Positions 1-9,209 of a DNA stretch of 13,976 nt are shown in pieces. A program made the position numbers and the translations under genes. The DNA lies in assembly GCA_018812355.1 (NCBI GenBank), contig JAHJDQ010000049.1, positions 1 to 13,976 of the forward strand, written 5' to 3'. The notes under the pieces were generated by a model that saw only the letters and a program-made list of their open reading frames with translations, ran no database searches and was not told the DNA's origin. Position 1 is the stretch's first letter. Every line of letters starts with the position of its first letter. This DNA comes from Nanobdellota archaeon (GTDB taxonomy: Archaea > Nanobdellota > Nanobdellia > Woesearchaeales > GW2011-AR9).

Positions 1-46
1 AAATAAATATTCTCATTTTCTATATAGATAATAGATTAAAACAACA

Positions 47-56
47 TTTATAAATA
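47..56 (+). promoter_or_regulatory. Archaeal-type TATA box of the defence operon
   Basis: TTTATAAATA, lying inside the perfect 10-base palindrome ATTTATAAAT at 46-55. Its centre is about 27 bases upstream of position 78, which would place the transcription start just before the GAGGT Shine-Dalgarno site (80-84) and the ATG at 93. This gives a short leader of about 15 bases, the same geometry as the integrase promoter. AT-rich DNA makes chance matches common, so the call rests mainly on spacing. Confidence 0.55.
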
Positions 57-58
57 TG

Positions 59-78
59 TGTATATCTTTGTTGTATAT
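59..78 (+). promoter_or_regulatory. Candidate operator: direct repeat TGTATAT
   Basis: Two copies of TGTATAT at 59-65 and 72-78, 13 bases apart start to start, lie between the TATA box and the predicted transcription start. Ribbon-helix-helix proteins commonly bind short tandem or inverted repeats over their own promoter, and the first gene of the operon encodes such a protein. Binding is inferred; only the repeat is seen. Confidence 0.3.
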
Positions 79-92
79 AGAGGTTGTTTAAA

Positions 93-236
93 ATGAATAC
101 AAAGAATATAACTTTAAAAGTAAATTCTGAATTATATGATACTTATAGAGAGCTTTGTAGAAAGAAAGGTCTAATTGTATCAAGACAATTTGAAATTATG
201 ATGGAGTCACAGATAGATAAAGAAAAGGGAGAATAA
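93..236 (+). CDS. Small ribbon-helix-helix (CopG/Arc-like) DNA-binding protein
   Basis: A 47-residue protein. Residues 5-11 (NITLKVN) form an alternating beta-strand segment, followed by two short helices (about 13-25 and 29-42) joined by a turn at KKGL. This is the compact ribbon-helix-helix fold of CopG/Arc/MetJ regulators, which bind DNA as dimers through paired strands. GAGGT (80-84) lies 8 bases before the ATG. The TAA stop shares its last A with the ATG of the helicase gene, so the two are translationally coupled. As first gene of a restriction operon it is most likely an autoregulator that times expression. A stand-alone antitoxin is possible, but no toxin is adjacent. The fold call is fairly secure; the target site is inferred. 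Confidence 0.75.
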   Translation: MNTKNITLKVNSELYDTYRELCRKKGLIVSRQFEIMMESQIDKEKGE

Positions 237-3025
237 TGGAAGATATTAAACCCACAGAACAGCAACAAAAAGCAATTGAATTTATTGATTCACCCCTTTT
301 AATAGTGGCTGGTCCGGGTACTGGAAAGACAAGAGTACTTACGGAAAAGGTTTTGTATCTGGTAAACAAAGGATATAATCCAAATCGTATTCTGGTAAGT
401 ACCTTTACTATAAAGTCAGCTGAAGAACTTAAAGATAGATTAAGAAAAAAACTTGGAGATACAGTAGAGAATATGCAGATTTCTACAATCCATTCATTTT
501 GTCAGAAGATGTTGCAATCATTTCCAGAATATCATAACTTTGGTAATGTGTTTGGTGTGCTTGATGATTTAGACCAGTTTATCTATGTTAACAAACACTA
601 CTGGAACTATGGATTAAAAGATTATGTAAAAGATATTGATGTTGAGGAATTGATTAATTTCTATAACAAATGTACTGAAAATGATGTTGACCCAGCTGAA
701 TTAGTAAAACATTGTAAAAGAAATAATGAAAAAGAAATGGATATTGCAATTGCAAAGAGTTATCAGATATATCTTGGGAACTTATTAAATCCGAATGATA
801 CTAAACTTGATTTTGCATTATTACAGAGAGAGTTTTATCATTTATTATTGAATAATCCAAAAGTTCTTGAGATAGTAAGAGATATGTATGATTATATTTT
901 GATTGATGAGTATCAAGACACTAATCCAATTCAAGATGCGATTTTTAAATTGATTAGTGAACCTAAATATAAAATCACAGTTGTTGGAGATGAGGACCAG
1001 AGTATTTATGGATTTAGGGGAGCTTCAATAAAAAACTTTAGAACCTTCCTTGAAAGGTATCCACAAGCTAAAAAATTGGAGTTAGAAGAAAACTTTAGGT
1101 CAAACAAAGAGATTGTAGATTGTTTTGATTCTTTTATGAAGCCATTTAGAACATTTGAAAAGAAAATTTTCACTAATAATCCAAATTTTTCTAAACCTTT
1201 AACACTCAACAGTTCAACAAGCGAAGAAGAAGGAAAGAATATTGTTGAATGGATTAAAAATCTTGTGAAGAACAATAATGTAAAATATGAAGATATTGCA
1301 ATTCTATTCAAAAGTGTTAAGTTTCATTCGGCAGAAATTATTGATGAGTTAGAAAAGAATGAAATTCCGTTCATTACTACTGGAGATAGTTCTCTTTTGA
1401 CTCAAGATGAAGTTATTGATATGCTTGTATTAATGTTATATGTTAATTCTTATGAACCCAATGATTATCAAAAAGAATGGTTATTCCAGAATAATATTTT
1501 AGAATCAGAATTTTTAGAATTATCTAAAGATACAATTGAGAAATTAAGCAAAGATATTGATATTTACAAATTATTGGACTCTTTTGATTATGATAAGCTT
1601 GAAAAGTTAAAAATTGGAAAAGAAGATATTGACAAACTTATTGCATTAAAGAATCTCAAGAAACAACAAACAAGAAATGGAGTTAGTCAATTAAGACTAT
1701 TCTATAAAGTACTTGATGCAACCAAATACCATTATAGGTTATTCAAAAAATATACTGAAGAAAAAGATGGTGAATCTGATATAAAGATAAGAAACCTTGC
1801 AAAATTTTCTGATTTATTATTTAAGTTTGAAGATAATACTAACTCAAAAGAATATAAGACTTTACTCTATCATTTAGGAAGAATCCCAGAGAGCAAGATG
1901 GAAGATTCAGCTTCATTTGAAGATATTGATGCAGTAAAGCTTATGACCATACACCAAGCAAAAGGACTTGAATTTCCAATAGTAATTCTTGCTGGAGTAA
2001 CAAACAGAAGATATAACAGCAAAACGCAAGAAGATGCTTTTATCATTGATATACCCAAAGAGTTGATGTTGGACCAAAATGAATTTGACAGAGGTGCAGA
2101 GTTAAGAAGAACATTCTATGTGGGAATGTCCAGAGCACAGAAAATTCTTGCAATATCTACTATAGATGGAAAAGGAAGCAAACCTTCAGAATTTATTGAT
2201 AATATTGGAAGTTCTCATTTAATGCCTTATAAAGATTTCAATAAACAATTCAATGAAGATGACCATTATGAACCAATAAAAGAAAAGACAAAGATAAGCT
2301 ATTCTTCAGTTAGTGCATACATAGATTGTCCTTTTAGATTCTTTTGTAGAGATTATCTTGGATTTCAAACTCCAACAGATTATTATCAAGCATATGGTGT
2401 TATAGTTCATAATTCCTTAAAGAAGTTACATATATTGATTAAAGAAGGTAAAGAAATAACAATTCAGAATATCATAGAAATAGTTGACCTTTTCTGTAAA
2501 GATGATGATTCAAGAAAGAAATGGCGAGATGAACTTATAACAGACTTGTGGAATTATTATGAAAAAACTTCCAACTTCATACAAGAAGTACTTGATGTTG
2601 AACTTCCTTTTTCATATATCAGTTCAGACTTAATAGTAAATGGTCAAGTTGATTTAGTAATTAGGAATAAGAACAATGATATAGAGATAATTGATTATAA
2701 ATCAAGGTATAAAGAAGGATTAAGCAAGATGAATGTAGATTTGCAGTTAAGATTATATAACATAGCACTACAGAATAAATATAAAGATACCATAAAAAAA
2801 GTTAGTGCTTATACTTTCAAAGATAATACTCAAACTGACTTTACAAATACTGAAACAGACCTTGAAGAAACAAAGAAAACAGTATCTGGCATATCAGAAT
2901 CAATTGATAAAAAAGAGTTCAGAAGGAACTGGATGGGTCCTTCTTGTGAAACAAAAACTGGTAAATGTGAATTTTATCAAATTTGTAAAAAACTCGAAGA
3001 GGATAATCAAAATGGCAAACAATGA
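236..3025 (+). CDS. UvrD-family SF1 helicase fused to a C-terminal iron-sulfur PD-(D/E)XK nuclease
   Basis: A 929-residue ATP-dependent DNA helicase-nuclease. SF1 motifs occur in order: Walker A GPGTGKT at 26-32, TIHSFCQ at 84-90, Walker B DEYQDTN at 224-230, motif III GDEDQSIYGFRGA at 251-263, motif IV ENFRSN at 285-290, motif V TIHQAKGLEF at 571-580, and motif VI RRTFYVGMSRAQ at 624-635. The C-terminal 240 residues are a RecB/Cas4-type nuclease with D806, D820-Y-K822 and Q837-x3-Y841. C698 with C904, C911 and C917 are placed as the four ligands of the iron-sulfur cluster known in AddB and Cas4. All key residues are present, so both activities are predicted. The single chain combines functions split between AddA and AddB. 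It starts on the last base of the regulator's stop and overlaps the methyltransferase by 14 bases, so it belongs to the restriction operon. A repair role is the alternative. Confidence 0.9.
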   Translation: MEDIKPTEQQQKAIEFIDSPLLIVAGPGTGKTRVLTEKVLYLVNKGYNPNRILVSTFTIKSAEELKDRLRKKLGDTVENMQISTIHSFCQKMLQSFPEYHNFGNVFGVLDDLDQFIYVNKHYWNYGLKDYVKDIDVEELINFYNKCTENDVDPAELVKHCKRNNEKEMDIAIAKSYQIYLGNLLNPNDTKLDFALLQREFYHLLLNNPKVLEIVRDMYDYILIDEYQDTNPIQDAIFKLISEPKYKITVVGDEDQSIYGFRGASIKNFRTFLERYPQAKKLELEENFRSNKEIVDCFDSFMKPFRTFEKKIFTNNPNFSKPLTLNSSTSEEEGKNIVEWIKNLVKNNNVKYEDIAILFKSVKFHSAEIIDELEKNEIPFITTGDSSLLTQDEVIDMLVLMLYVNSYEPNDYQKEWLFQNNILESEFLELSKDTIEKLSKDIDIYKLLDSFDYDKLEKLKIGKEDIDKLIALKNLKKQQTRNGVSQLRLFYKVLDATKYHYRLFKKYTEEKDGESDIKIRNLAKFSDLLFKFEDNTNSKEYKTLLYHLGRIPESKMEDSASFEDIDAVKLMTIHQAKGLEFPIVILAGVTNRRYNSKTQEDAFIIDIPKELMLDQNEFDRGAELRRTFYVGMSRAQKILAISTIDGKGSKPSEFIDNIGSSHLMPYKDFNKQFNEDDHYEPIKEKTKISYSSVSAYIDCPFRFFCRDYLGFQTPTDYYQAYGVIVHNSLKKLHILIKEGKEITIQNIIEIVDLFCKDDDSRKKWRDELITDLWNYYEKTSNFIQEVLDVELPFSYISSDLIVNGQVDLVIRNKNNDIEIIDYKSRYKEGLSKMNVDLQLRLYNIALQNKYKDTIKKVSAYTFKDNTQTDFTNTETDLEETKKTVSGISESIDKKEFRRNWMGPSCETKTGKCEFYQICKKLEEDNQNGKQ
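2999..3002 (+). promoter_or_regulatory. Shine-Dalgarno site that decides the methyltransferase start
   Basis: GAGG 9 bases before the ATG at 3012, inside the helicase gene. The reading frame stays open upstream to an ATG at 2805, but that would give about 70 extra residues translated from the helicase's nuclease region and has no such site. The family-typical N-terminus begins just after 3012. Confidence 0.6.
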
Positions 3026-6023
3026 AAAAATCGAAAAACTAAAAATATTACTAAAGAAACTGTTTCAATTTGAAAACAGAGATTTAGATTTTGGAATTTA
3101 TAGAATAGTCAACATAAAGAAAAAAGAAATTGCCGAGTTTATTGATAAAGAACTCTTTGAAATAATAGAAAAAAAGATAAAAACAATTGAGCAAAGTTCT
3201 GATTTACAACAAGACATAGATTCATTAAGAAAATATATTGAAACTACTTTTGGTTGTAATATACAAGAAGCAAAGAAAAAGTATGTAGAAACTCCAAAAG
3301 TTAAAGATTATGTAGAAAAAGAAAAAGAAATCAAATTGGCTGATAAAGAAAGTGATATGGAAGAAGAAATATATGATTCCATTGTTGACTTTTTCTCAAG
3401 ATACTATGATACTGGAGATTATATCTCAAGAAGAAGGTATTCCAAAGATACAAAGTATGCAATACCTTACAATGGGGAAGAAGTTTATCTTTATTGGGCA
3501 AACAATGACCAATACTATATTAAAACTGCTGAAAACTTCAAGAATTATTCATTTAAAGCTGGGAGTATCAAGGTTGATTTTGAAATAGAATCGGAAGATG
3601 TAGATGTTGAAAAGAATAACATCCAAGATGAAGAAAAGAAATTTTTTATTTTCAAAGATGCAGAATATGATGATAGAAAAAAACATTTAATCGTTAAATT
3701 TGGTTATAGAGGAGTTACTGATGATGAAGAAAAATCAATTGCTGATTTAACTGATAAGAAAAGAGTTGGAAAAGATGAAGTAAATGATTACAATCTTAAT
3801 AAGATAAATGAAAAAATAGGGATTTACGGTTTATCAGATTTACAAATCAAACATACAAATATGTTAGGAGATAAATCTGATAAAGCAGAACTGGAATGGC
3901 ATTTAAACAAATACACAACAAAAAATTCTTATGATTACTTCATACATAAAAATCTAAAAAAATTCTTGAAACAAGAACTTGATTTCTATATCAAAAATGA
4001 AATACTACATATTGATGATATTGAATCCGAAGATAACTTTAAAGTAAATTTGAATAAAGTAAAAGTTTTCAAAGAAATAGCGATAAAGATTATTGAATTT
4101 TTAGCACAATTAGAAGAATTTCAAAAGTCTTTGTGGGAAAAGAAGAAATTTGTTATATCAACTGATTATTGTATTACGCTTGATTATATAGATGAAAAGT
4201 ATTATCCAGAGATTCTGAAAAATAAAGAACAATTAACTGAATGGAAAAACTTACTTTCATTTGATGTTGAAGAAGAATTAAAGAAAATAAAAGGCAAACT
4301 AACTGTAACTGGGAAAAAAGATGAAGAAAAACAAATTCAACTTCTTAAAGAAAATCCAACTTTAGTTATTGATACTAAATTCTTTAATATTGACTTCAAA
4401 TATCAGTTATTAAGTGAGATTGATGAACTTGATGAAAAGACAAATGGTATATTGATAAATTCTGATAATTTTCAAGCATTGAATTTGTTATTGAATAAGT
4501 ATAAAGAAAAAGTAAAATGTTGTTACATAGACCCTCCATATAATACAGAATTAGACAGAGAACAAGGTAATTTTTTATACAAAGATAATTTTACCTATTC
4601 TTCTTGGTCATCTTTATTATATGATAGACTCGTTATATCTAGTAAATTGATAACTGATGGGGGAGTTTTTGTTTCAAGCATTGATGATAATGAATTTTCT
4701 GCTTTAAAATTCCATTTAGATACTATTTATGGAAACAAAAATTGTATTAGTGTAGTATCTTGGAAGTCAAGAGATTCTGTATCAAGCGACCATATGATTT
4801 CAATGAATCATAATTATAATCTCTTTTATTCTACTAATATTGCTCATTGTAAATTTGGAGGATTCCCTATAGAAGAATCAGAATATTCAAATCCAGATAA
4901 TGACCCCAGAGGTAAATGGAAACCAGTACCTTTAGATGCTAATAAGCCGGGTGGAAAAACAAAGTATGGCATTACTAACCCAAACAATAAAAAAGAATTT
5001 TTCCCACCAAATGGAAGAAGTTGGGCCATAAATAAAGAAGTATTTGAGAAATTATTGGAAAATAATAGGATATCTTTTGGAACTACTGGTGAATCAGCTC
5101 CAAAAAGAAAATTATTTTATAATGAAAGAATAGAAAAAGGAGATAGAAAAACTCCTATCTCTATTTGGTATAATTCTGAAACAACTAAAAATGGAACAAA
5201 ACAAATTATGGATTTATTTGGAGAAAAAAAATTTAGTTATCCCAAGCCAGTTGGTTTAATAAGAGATATAATCTATATTAGCTCACTTGAAAATGATTTT
5301 ATTTCTTTAGACTTCTTTGCTGGTTCTGGAACAACTGGACACGCAATATTGAAATTAAATAAAGAAGATGATGGGAATAGAAAGTTTATTCTTGTAGAAA
5401 TGGGGAGTTATTTTGAAACTGTAACAAAGCCAAGAATACTCAAGGTAATTTATTCAGACAATTGGAAGAATGGAGTCCCACAAGATAACAAAGGTTCAAA
5501 GAAACAGATAATAAAATATCAAAATCTGGAGCAATATGAAGATTCTCTAAATAACATAGAGTTTAAGGAACCAAATACTCTTGCCAAAGAATCAAAAGAT
5601 TACAAGGTAAAATATATGCTCGGATATGAATCTAAAGAAAATAATGTTTTCCTTAATCTTGACGCATTAGACAATCCTTTTAATTATAAATTAAAAATTG
5701 AAACTAATAATGAGTTTAAAGAACAAAGTATTGATTTAGTTGAAACTTTTAATTATATAGCTGGAATTGAAGTCAAATCTATTAAAAAATTAAATGACAA
5801 GAAAGTCCAATATGTTGTTGTAAAAGGAAAGAAGCAAGATAAAGAGGTTATTGTTATCTGGCGTAACAAAGATGAGGGATTTACTCCAGAAAAAGATAAG
5901 GAGTTCATCAACAAAGAAATACTTAAAGAAGATTATGATGAGATTCTTGTGAATGGAAATTCTTTGATAGATAACGCTAAATCAATTGATGAAATATTCA
6001 AATCAAATATGTTTAGAGGATAA
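3012..6023 (+). CDS. mod: Type III-like (beta-class) adenine-specific DNA methyltransferase, large form
   Basis: A 1003-residue modification subunit, predicted to methylate an amino group (most likely adenine N6) using S-adenosylmethionine. The catalytic motif DPPYNT is at 507-512 and the cofactor-binding motif DFFAGSGTT at 767-775. Catalytic motif first and cofactor motif second is the beta-class order of Type III Mod proteins, and the 250 residues between them should hold the target-recognition domain. The first 480 residues are an extension missing from classical Mods (usually about 550-700 residues). It has a conserved-looking FENRDLDFGIYR (about 20-31) and a block from FFSRYYD (127-133) to YWANNDQYYIKT (161-172), which I recognise from large methyltransferases encoded beside restriction helicases. 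The start at 3012 is chosen for its GAGG site and the 14-base overlap with the helicase gene. The restriction gene begins 3 bases after the stop. Confidence 0.88.
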   Translation: MANNEKIEKLKILLKKLFQFENRDLDFGIYRIVNIKKKEIAEFIDKELFEIIEKKIKTIEQSSDLQQDIDSLRKYIETTFGCNIQEAKKKYVETPKVKDYVEKEKEIKLADKESDMEEEIYDSIVDFFSRYYDTGDYISRRRYSKDTKYAIPYNGEEVYLYWANNDQYYIKTAENFKNYSFKAGSIKVDFEIESEDVDVEKNNIQDEEKKFFIFKDAEYDDRKKHLIVKFGYRGVTDDEEKSIADLTDKKRVGKDEVNDYNLNKINEKIGIYGLSDLQIKHTNMLGDKSDKAELEWHLNKYTTKNSYDYFIHKNLKKFLKQELDFYIKNEILHIDDIESEDNFKVNLNKVKVFKEIAIKIIEFLAQLEEFQKSLWEKKKFVISTDYCITLDYIDEKYYPEILKNKEQLTEWKNLLSFDVEEELKKIKGKLTVTGKKDEEKQIQLLKENPTLVIDTKFFNIDFKYQLLSEIDELDEKTNGILINSDNFQALNLLLNKYKEKVKCCYIDPPYNTELDREQGNFLYKDNFTYSSWSSLLYDRLVISSKLITDGGVFVSSIDDNEFSALKFHLDTIYGNKNCISVVSWKSRDSVSSDHMISMNHNYNLFYSTNIAHCKFGGFPIEESEYSNPDNDPRGKWKPVPLDANKPGGKTKYGITNPNNKKEFFPPNGRSWAINKEVFEKLLENNRISFGTTGESAPKRKLFYNERIEKGDRKTPISIWYNSETTKNGTKQIMDLFGEKKFSYPKPVGLIRDIIYISSLENDFISLDFFAGSGTTGHAILKLNKEDDGNRKFILVEMGSYFETVTKPRILKVIYSDNWKNGVPQDNKGSKKQIIKYQNLEQYEDSLNNIEFKEPNTLAKESKDYKVKYMLGYESKENNVFLNLDALDNPFNYKLKIETNNEFKEQSIDLVETFNYIAGIEVKSIKKLNDKKVQYVVVKGKKQDKEVIVIWRNKDEGFTPEKDKEFINKEILKEDYDEILVNGNSLIDNAKSIDEIFKSNMFRG
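6016..6019 (+). promoter_or_regulatory. Shine-Dalgarno site of the restriction gene
   Basis: GAGG inside the last codons of the methyltransferase gene, 7 bases before the ATG at 6027. It supports that start and close translational linkage of the modification and restriction subunits. Confidence 0.5.
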
Positions 6024-6026
6024 AGA

Positions 6027-9000
6027 ATGGCTAAAGTACAGAAAAAACTTCAGAATTATTTAATATTGAATAAATACTTATCTTCTTTATTTGGTTTTAA
6101 GGATATGGCAGATTTCAGAAAGCTACTCAAACCAATCCAAGAAGGAATAAATCATAACAAAAAATTGTATTATACTGAAGTATTGCAGAACTTAAAGATT
6201 GATGAAGAATTAAGACAGAAGCTTAACCAATATGATGAAAACATTCAAGAATACTTGAATCATATAAATCAGAAAAGAGACCCATTAGTTGTTCTAAAAT
6301 ATTTCCAATATGTTGCTATTTTATTTTCAGAGTTATATCTTGACAGATATTATAATGAATTTGATTCATTATATTCAGATTTTACTAACTTTGTATTATC
6401 ACTCAATACAAAAGAAAAGAAAACTGGTGTTTACACTTATCCGTATCCAAGTAAAATAGCTATGCAAAAGTTAGCTTTCTGGTCTGCAACTTCCTCTGGT
6501 AAGACTTTGATGATGCACATAAACTGTTTGCAGATTCAAAAATATAATAACAAGAAATATGACAATTTCCTACTTATAACTCCTAATGAAGGTCTTTCGG
6601 AGCAACATTTGAAAGAACTTGATTTGAGTAGTTTAGAAAATAAAAGATTTGAAGCACAAAAAACACTTGAAGATTGGTCTTTGAAAAATCCCATAAAAGT
6701 CATTGAGATAACAAAAATAAAGAAAGAAGTTAGTTCTCAAGATGGTAAGACTATTCCAGTAGAAGCTTTAGGTGACAACAATATAATTTTTGTGGATGAA
6801 GGGCATAAAGGACATTCAACTGAAGCTCAAACTTGGAAGAACATTAGAAAAGACATTGTAAGCAATAAGGGTTTTACTTTTGAATATAGTGCTACATTTG
6901 GTGAGATTACTGATACAGATGATACTTTTAATGAATATGCTTCTTCAATAATATTTGATTATAGATACAAATATTTTTATGAAGATGGATTTGGAAAAGA
7001 TTATCACATTCTTAACTTAAAGGAAAAAGTAGAATATGGGGATGAATACTTTACTGGTGCTTTGTTATCACTATTTGAACAAAAATTATATTTTAAAAAT
7101 TATGGGAGACAAATTAAACCCTTTAATTTAGAAAATCCTTTAATGATTTTTGTGGGTTCAAGTGTTAGTGGTAAGAAGAATGATTCAGATGTATTACAAG
7201 TTATTAGATTCTTTGCAAGATTCGTAAATGAAAAAGATAATTTTAGTAAATTGATAAAAAATATATTAACTGATAAATCAAGTCTTGTTGATAGTGATGA
7301 TAATCCAATATTCAAAAGTAAGTTTCCATATTTAAGAGAAATAGTTAGAGGAGATAAAAAGAAGATTGATGATGTTTATGAAGATATATTAAACATTTTA
7401 TTCCACAAAAAGACTTCGAAGACCCTTCAACTGATAGAACTTAAAAATGCTGATGGGGAAATTGGATTAAAATTTGATTCTGAATACTTTGGAGTCATTA
7501 ACATTGGAGATATTCCTTCTTTCCTTAAACTGATAGATTCAGATAAAGAACCTTATTTTCAAATTGGTCAAAAATCTAACTTTGAACAATCCTTATTTCA
7601 TAAGATTGAAAAGAAAAATTCAACAATTAACTTTTTAATTGGTTCTAAAAAATTCATAGAAGGGTGGAACTCTTATAGAGTATCTTCAATGGGTCTTTTG
7701 AATATTGGTAAAAAAGAAGGAGCTCAAATAATCCAATTGTTTGGAAGGGGAGTAAGATTAAGAGGATATGACAGTTTGTTAAAGAGAAGTTATGAATTAC
7801 AAAATGAGAATCAACTTCCACCAGAAATTTCTATACCAAATAATATGACTATCTTGGAAACATTGAATATTTATGGTTTAAACGCTAATTATATGGCAGT
7901 TTTCAAAGAAACATTGAAAGAAGAAGGAATTGAGGAATATGAAAAAATAATTTTAAAGATAAAACCTACTCTGCCAGTAAAACCTTTGTATGTTCCAAGA
8001 AGTTCTGAAGAAATAACTGATTTTAATGATAATGTTAATATAATCAATTATGACCAGCCAATACAAAAAATTAGGATGGATTTAAGTTCAAAGATAGATA
8101 TACTTAAATCTGCTAAAGAATTTAATCAAGTTGATAGTGATTCTCCTTTAAAAGAAAATGAAATTGAAGATTCAATTGTAGAACTTATAGACTTTCAACA
8201 AGTATATCTTGAATTATTAAAATATAAAGATTTAAAGAAGTATAATAACTTATATTTCTCAAAAAAAGATTTGAAAGAAATGCTTTTCTTTAGGGATTAT
8301 AAGATATTCTGTAAAAAAGAGATATTAGAAATTAGCAAATTTGAAGAATTAAACAAATTAGAGAAAATTCAAAATTATGTTGTTCAATTATTAAAAACTC
8401 GTATTGATAGAATTTATAATTATGAAAAGTATCATTGGTATCAAAAGAATTTGAAATATGAAACAGTAAGTCAAGAAGATGGTTCTTTAATACCTAAAGA
8501 ATATATTTTTACAATAAATGCAAATGAACATAATCTGATTAATGACATTAGGGATTTCACTAATCAGATGAGGTCATTTATTAGAGTTAATTCTGAAGAT
8601 AAAGATGATATTTACAAAAAAGATATGGCTTTTGACTACAATCTTAATAGGATAGCTGACTTTTTTGCTATGAATATTCACATATTCAAACCATTGATAT
8701 ACAAAAGCAATAGTAAAGATTTAGAATTTATTAAAATATCACCAACCCATCTTGTTGAAAGTGAAAGAGATTTCATTAAAGAACTTGATAAATATCTTGA
8801 AGATAATAAAGATAAATTAGATTTTGATGAGGTATATCTTTTGCGTAATCCTTCAAGGAAGGGTATTGGTTTTTTTGAAACAAAAGGGTTCTATCCAGAT
8901 TTTATACTATGGACAATCAAAGGAGACAAGCAAACAATTACATTCATTGAACCACACGGATTAAGTAGAGAGTCCCCCGAAGATGAAAAGTTTAATCTTT

Positions 9001-9209
9001 TCAGTGAGATAAAGAACATCGAATCTGATTTAAATAAGAAAACAAAACTGAAGATTAAGTTAAATGCTTTTATTTTATCTCCAACAAAGTTTTCTGATTT
9101 AACTTGGGCTAAAACAAAACAGGAACTTACAGATAAAAATATTTTATTCTTGGAAGATGAACAAGAGTTCTTGAATCAAATGTTTGAAAAGATAAAAATT
9201 GATGCTTAA
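6027..9209 (+). CDS. res: Type III-like restriction subunit: SF2 helicase with C-terminal nuclease-like domain
   Basis: A 1060-residue ATP-dependent restriction subunit, expected to work in a complex with the methyltransferase encoded just upstream. SF2 motifs are clear: Walker A ATSSGKT at 154-160, DEGH at 257-260 in place of DEAD/DEAH, SAT at 288-290, and motif VI QLFGRGVR at 570-577. The final 130 residues carry a PD-(D/E)XK-like core, YPDF with D958 followed by E975-P-H977. Classical enzymes have Glu-x-Lys here, so the position is His; a separate E951-T-K953 sits just before the PDF. Length matches large Res subunits of the Type III family. The partner, the order and the 3-base gap to the methyltransferase support a restriction-modification pair. 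The helicase call is secure; cleavage is inferred because of the altered lysine. The stop overlaps the next start by one base. Confidence 0.85.
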   Translation: MAKVQKKLQNYLILNKYLSSLFGFKDMADFRKLLKPIQEGINHNKKLYYTEVLQNLKIDEELRQKLNQYDENIQEYLNHINQKRDPLVVLKYFQYVAILFSELYLDRYYNEFDSLYSDFTNFVLSLNTKEKKTGVYTYPYPSKIAMQKLAFWSATSSGKTLMMHINCLQIQKYNNKKYDNFLLITPNEGLSEQHLKELDLSSLENKRFEAQKTLEDWSLKNPIKVIEITKIKKEVSSQDGKTIPVEALGDNNIIFVDEGHKGHSTEAQTWKNIRKDIVSNKGFTFEYSATFGEITDTDDTFNEYASSIIFDYRYKYFYEDGFGKDYHILNLKEKVEYGDEYFTGALLSLFEQKLYFKNYGRQIKPFNLENPLMIFVGSSVSGKKNDSDVLQVIRFFARFVNEKDNFSKLIKNILTDKSSLVDSDDNPIFKSKFPYLREIVRGDKKKIDDVYEDILNILFHKKTSKTLQLIELKNADGEIGLKFDSEYFGVINIGDIPSFLKLIDSDKEPYFQIGQKSNFEQSLFHKIEKKNSTINFLIGSKKFIEGWNSYRVSSMGLLNIGKKEGAQIIQLFGRGVRLRGYDSLLKRSYELQNENQLPPEISIPNNMTILETLNIYGLNANYMAVFKETLKEEGIEEYEKIILKIKPTLPVKPLYVPRSSEEITDFNDNVNIINYDQPIQKIRMDLSSKIDILKSAKEFNQVDSDSPLKENEIEDSIVELIDFQQVYLELLKYKDLKKYNNLYFSKKDLKEMLFFRDYKIFCKKEILEISKFEELNKLEKIQNYVVQLLKTRIDRIYNYEKYHWYQKNLKYETVSQEDGSLIPKEYIFTINANEHNLINDIRDFTNQMRSFIRVNSEDKDDIYKKDMAFDYNLNRIADFFAMNIHIFKPLIYKSNSKDLEFIKISPTHLVESERDFIKELDKYLEDNKDKLDFDEVYLLRNPSRKGIGFFETKGFYPDFILWTIKGDKQTITFIEPHGLSRESPEDEKFNLFSEIKNIESDLNKKTKLKIKLNAFILSPTKFSDLTWAKTKQELTDKNILFLEDEQEFLNQMFEKIKIDA

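Noticed and set aside
2805..3011. Upstream in-frame extension of the methyltransferase to an ATG at 2805
   Set aside because: It would run through the helicase's nuclease region in another frame, has no ribosome binding site, and the family-like N-terminus starts at 3012 behind GAGG.
3315..3330. GAAAAA repeated about 2.5 times in the methyltransferase gene, as a phase-variation tract
   Set aside because: Too few units to vary often, and lysine/glutamate-rich coding in AT-rich DNA explains it.
4844..5029. Minus-strand open frame inside the methyltransferase gene
   Set aside because: A shadow of the real gene; no ribosome binding site and no recognisable protein features. The same holds for the other short frames inside the large genes.
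5224..5231. Run of eight A in the methyltransferase gene as a slippage switch
   Set aside because: Runs of seven or eight A are common across these AT-rich genes; nothing marks this one as special.
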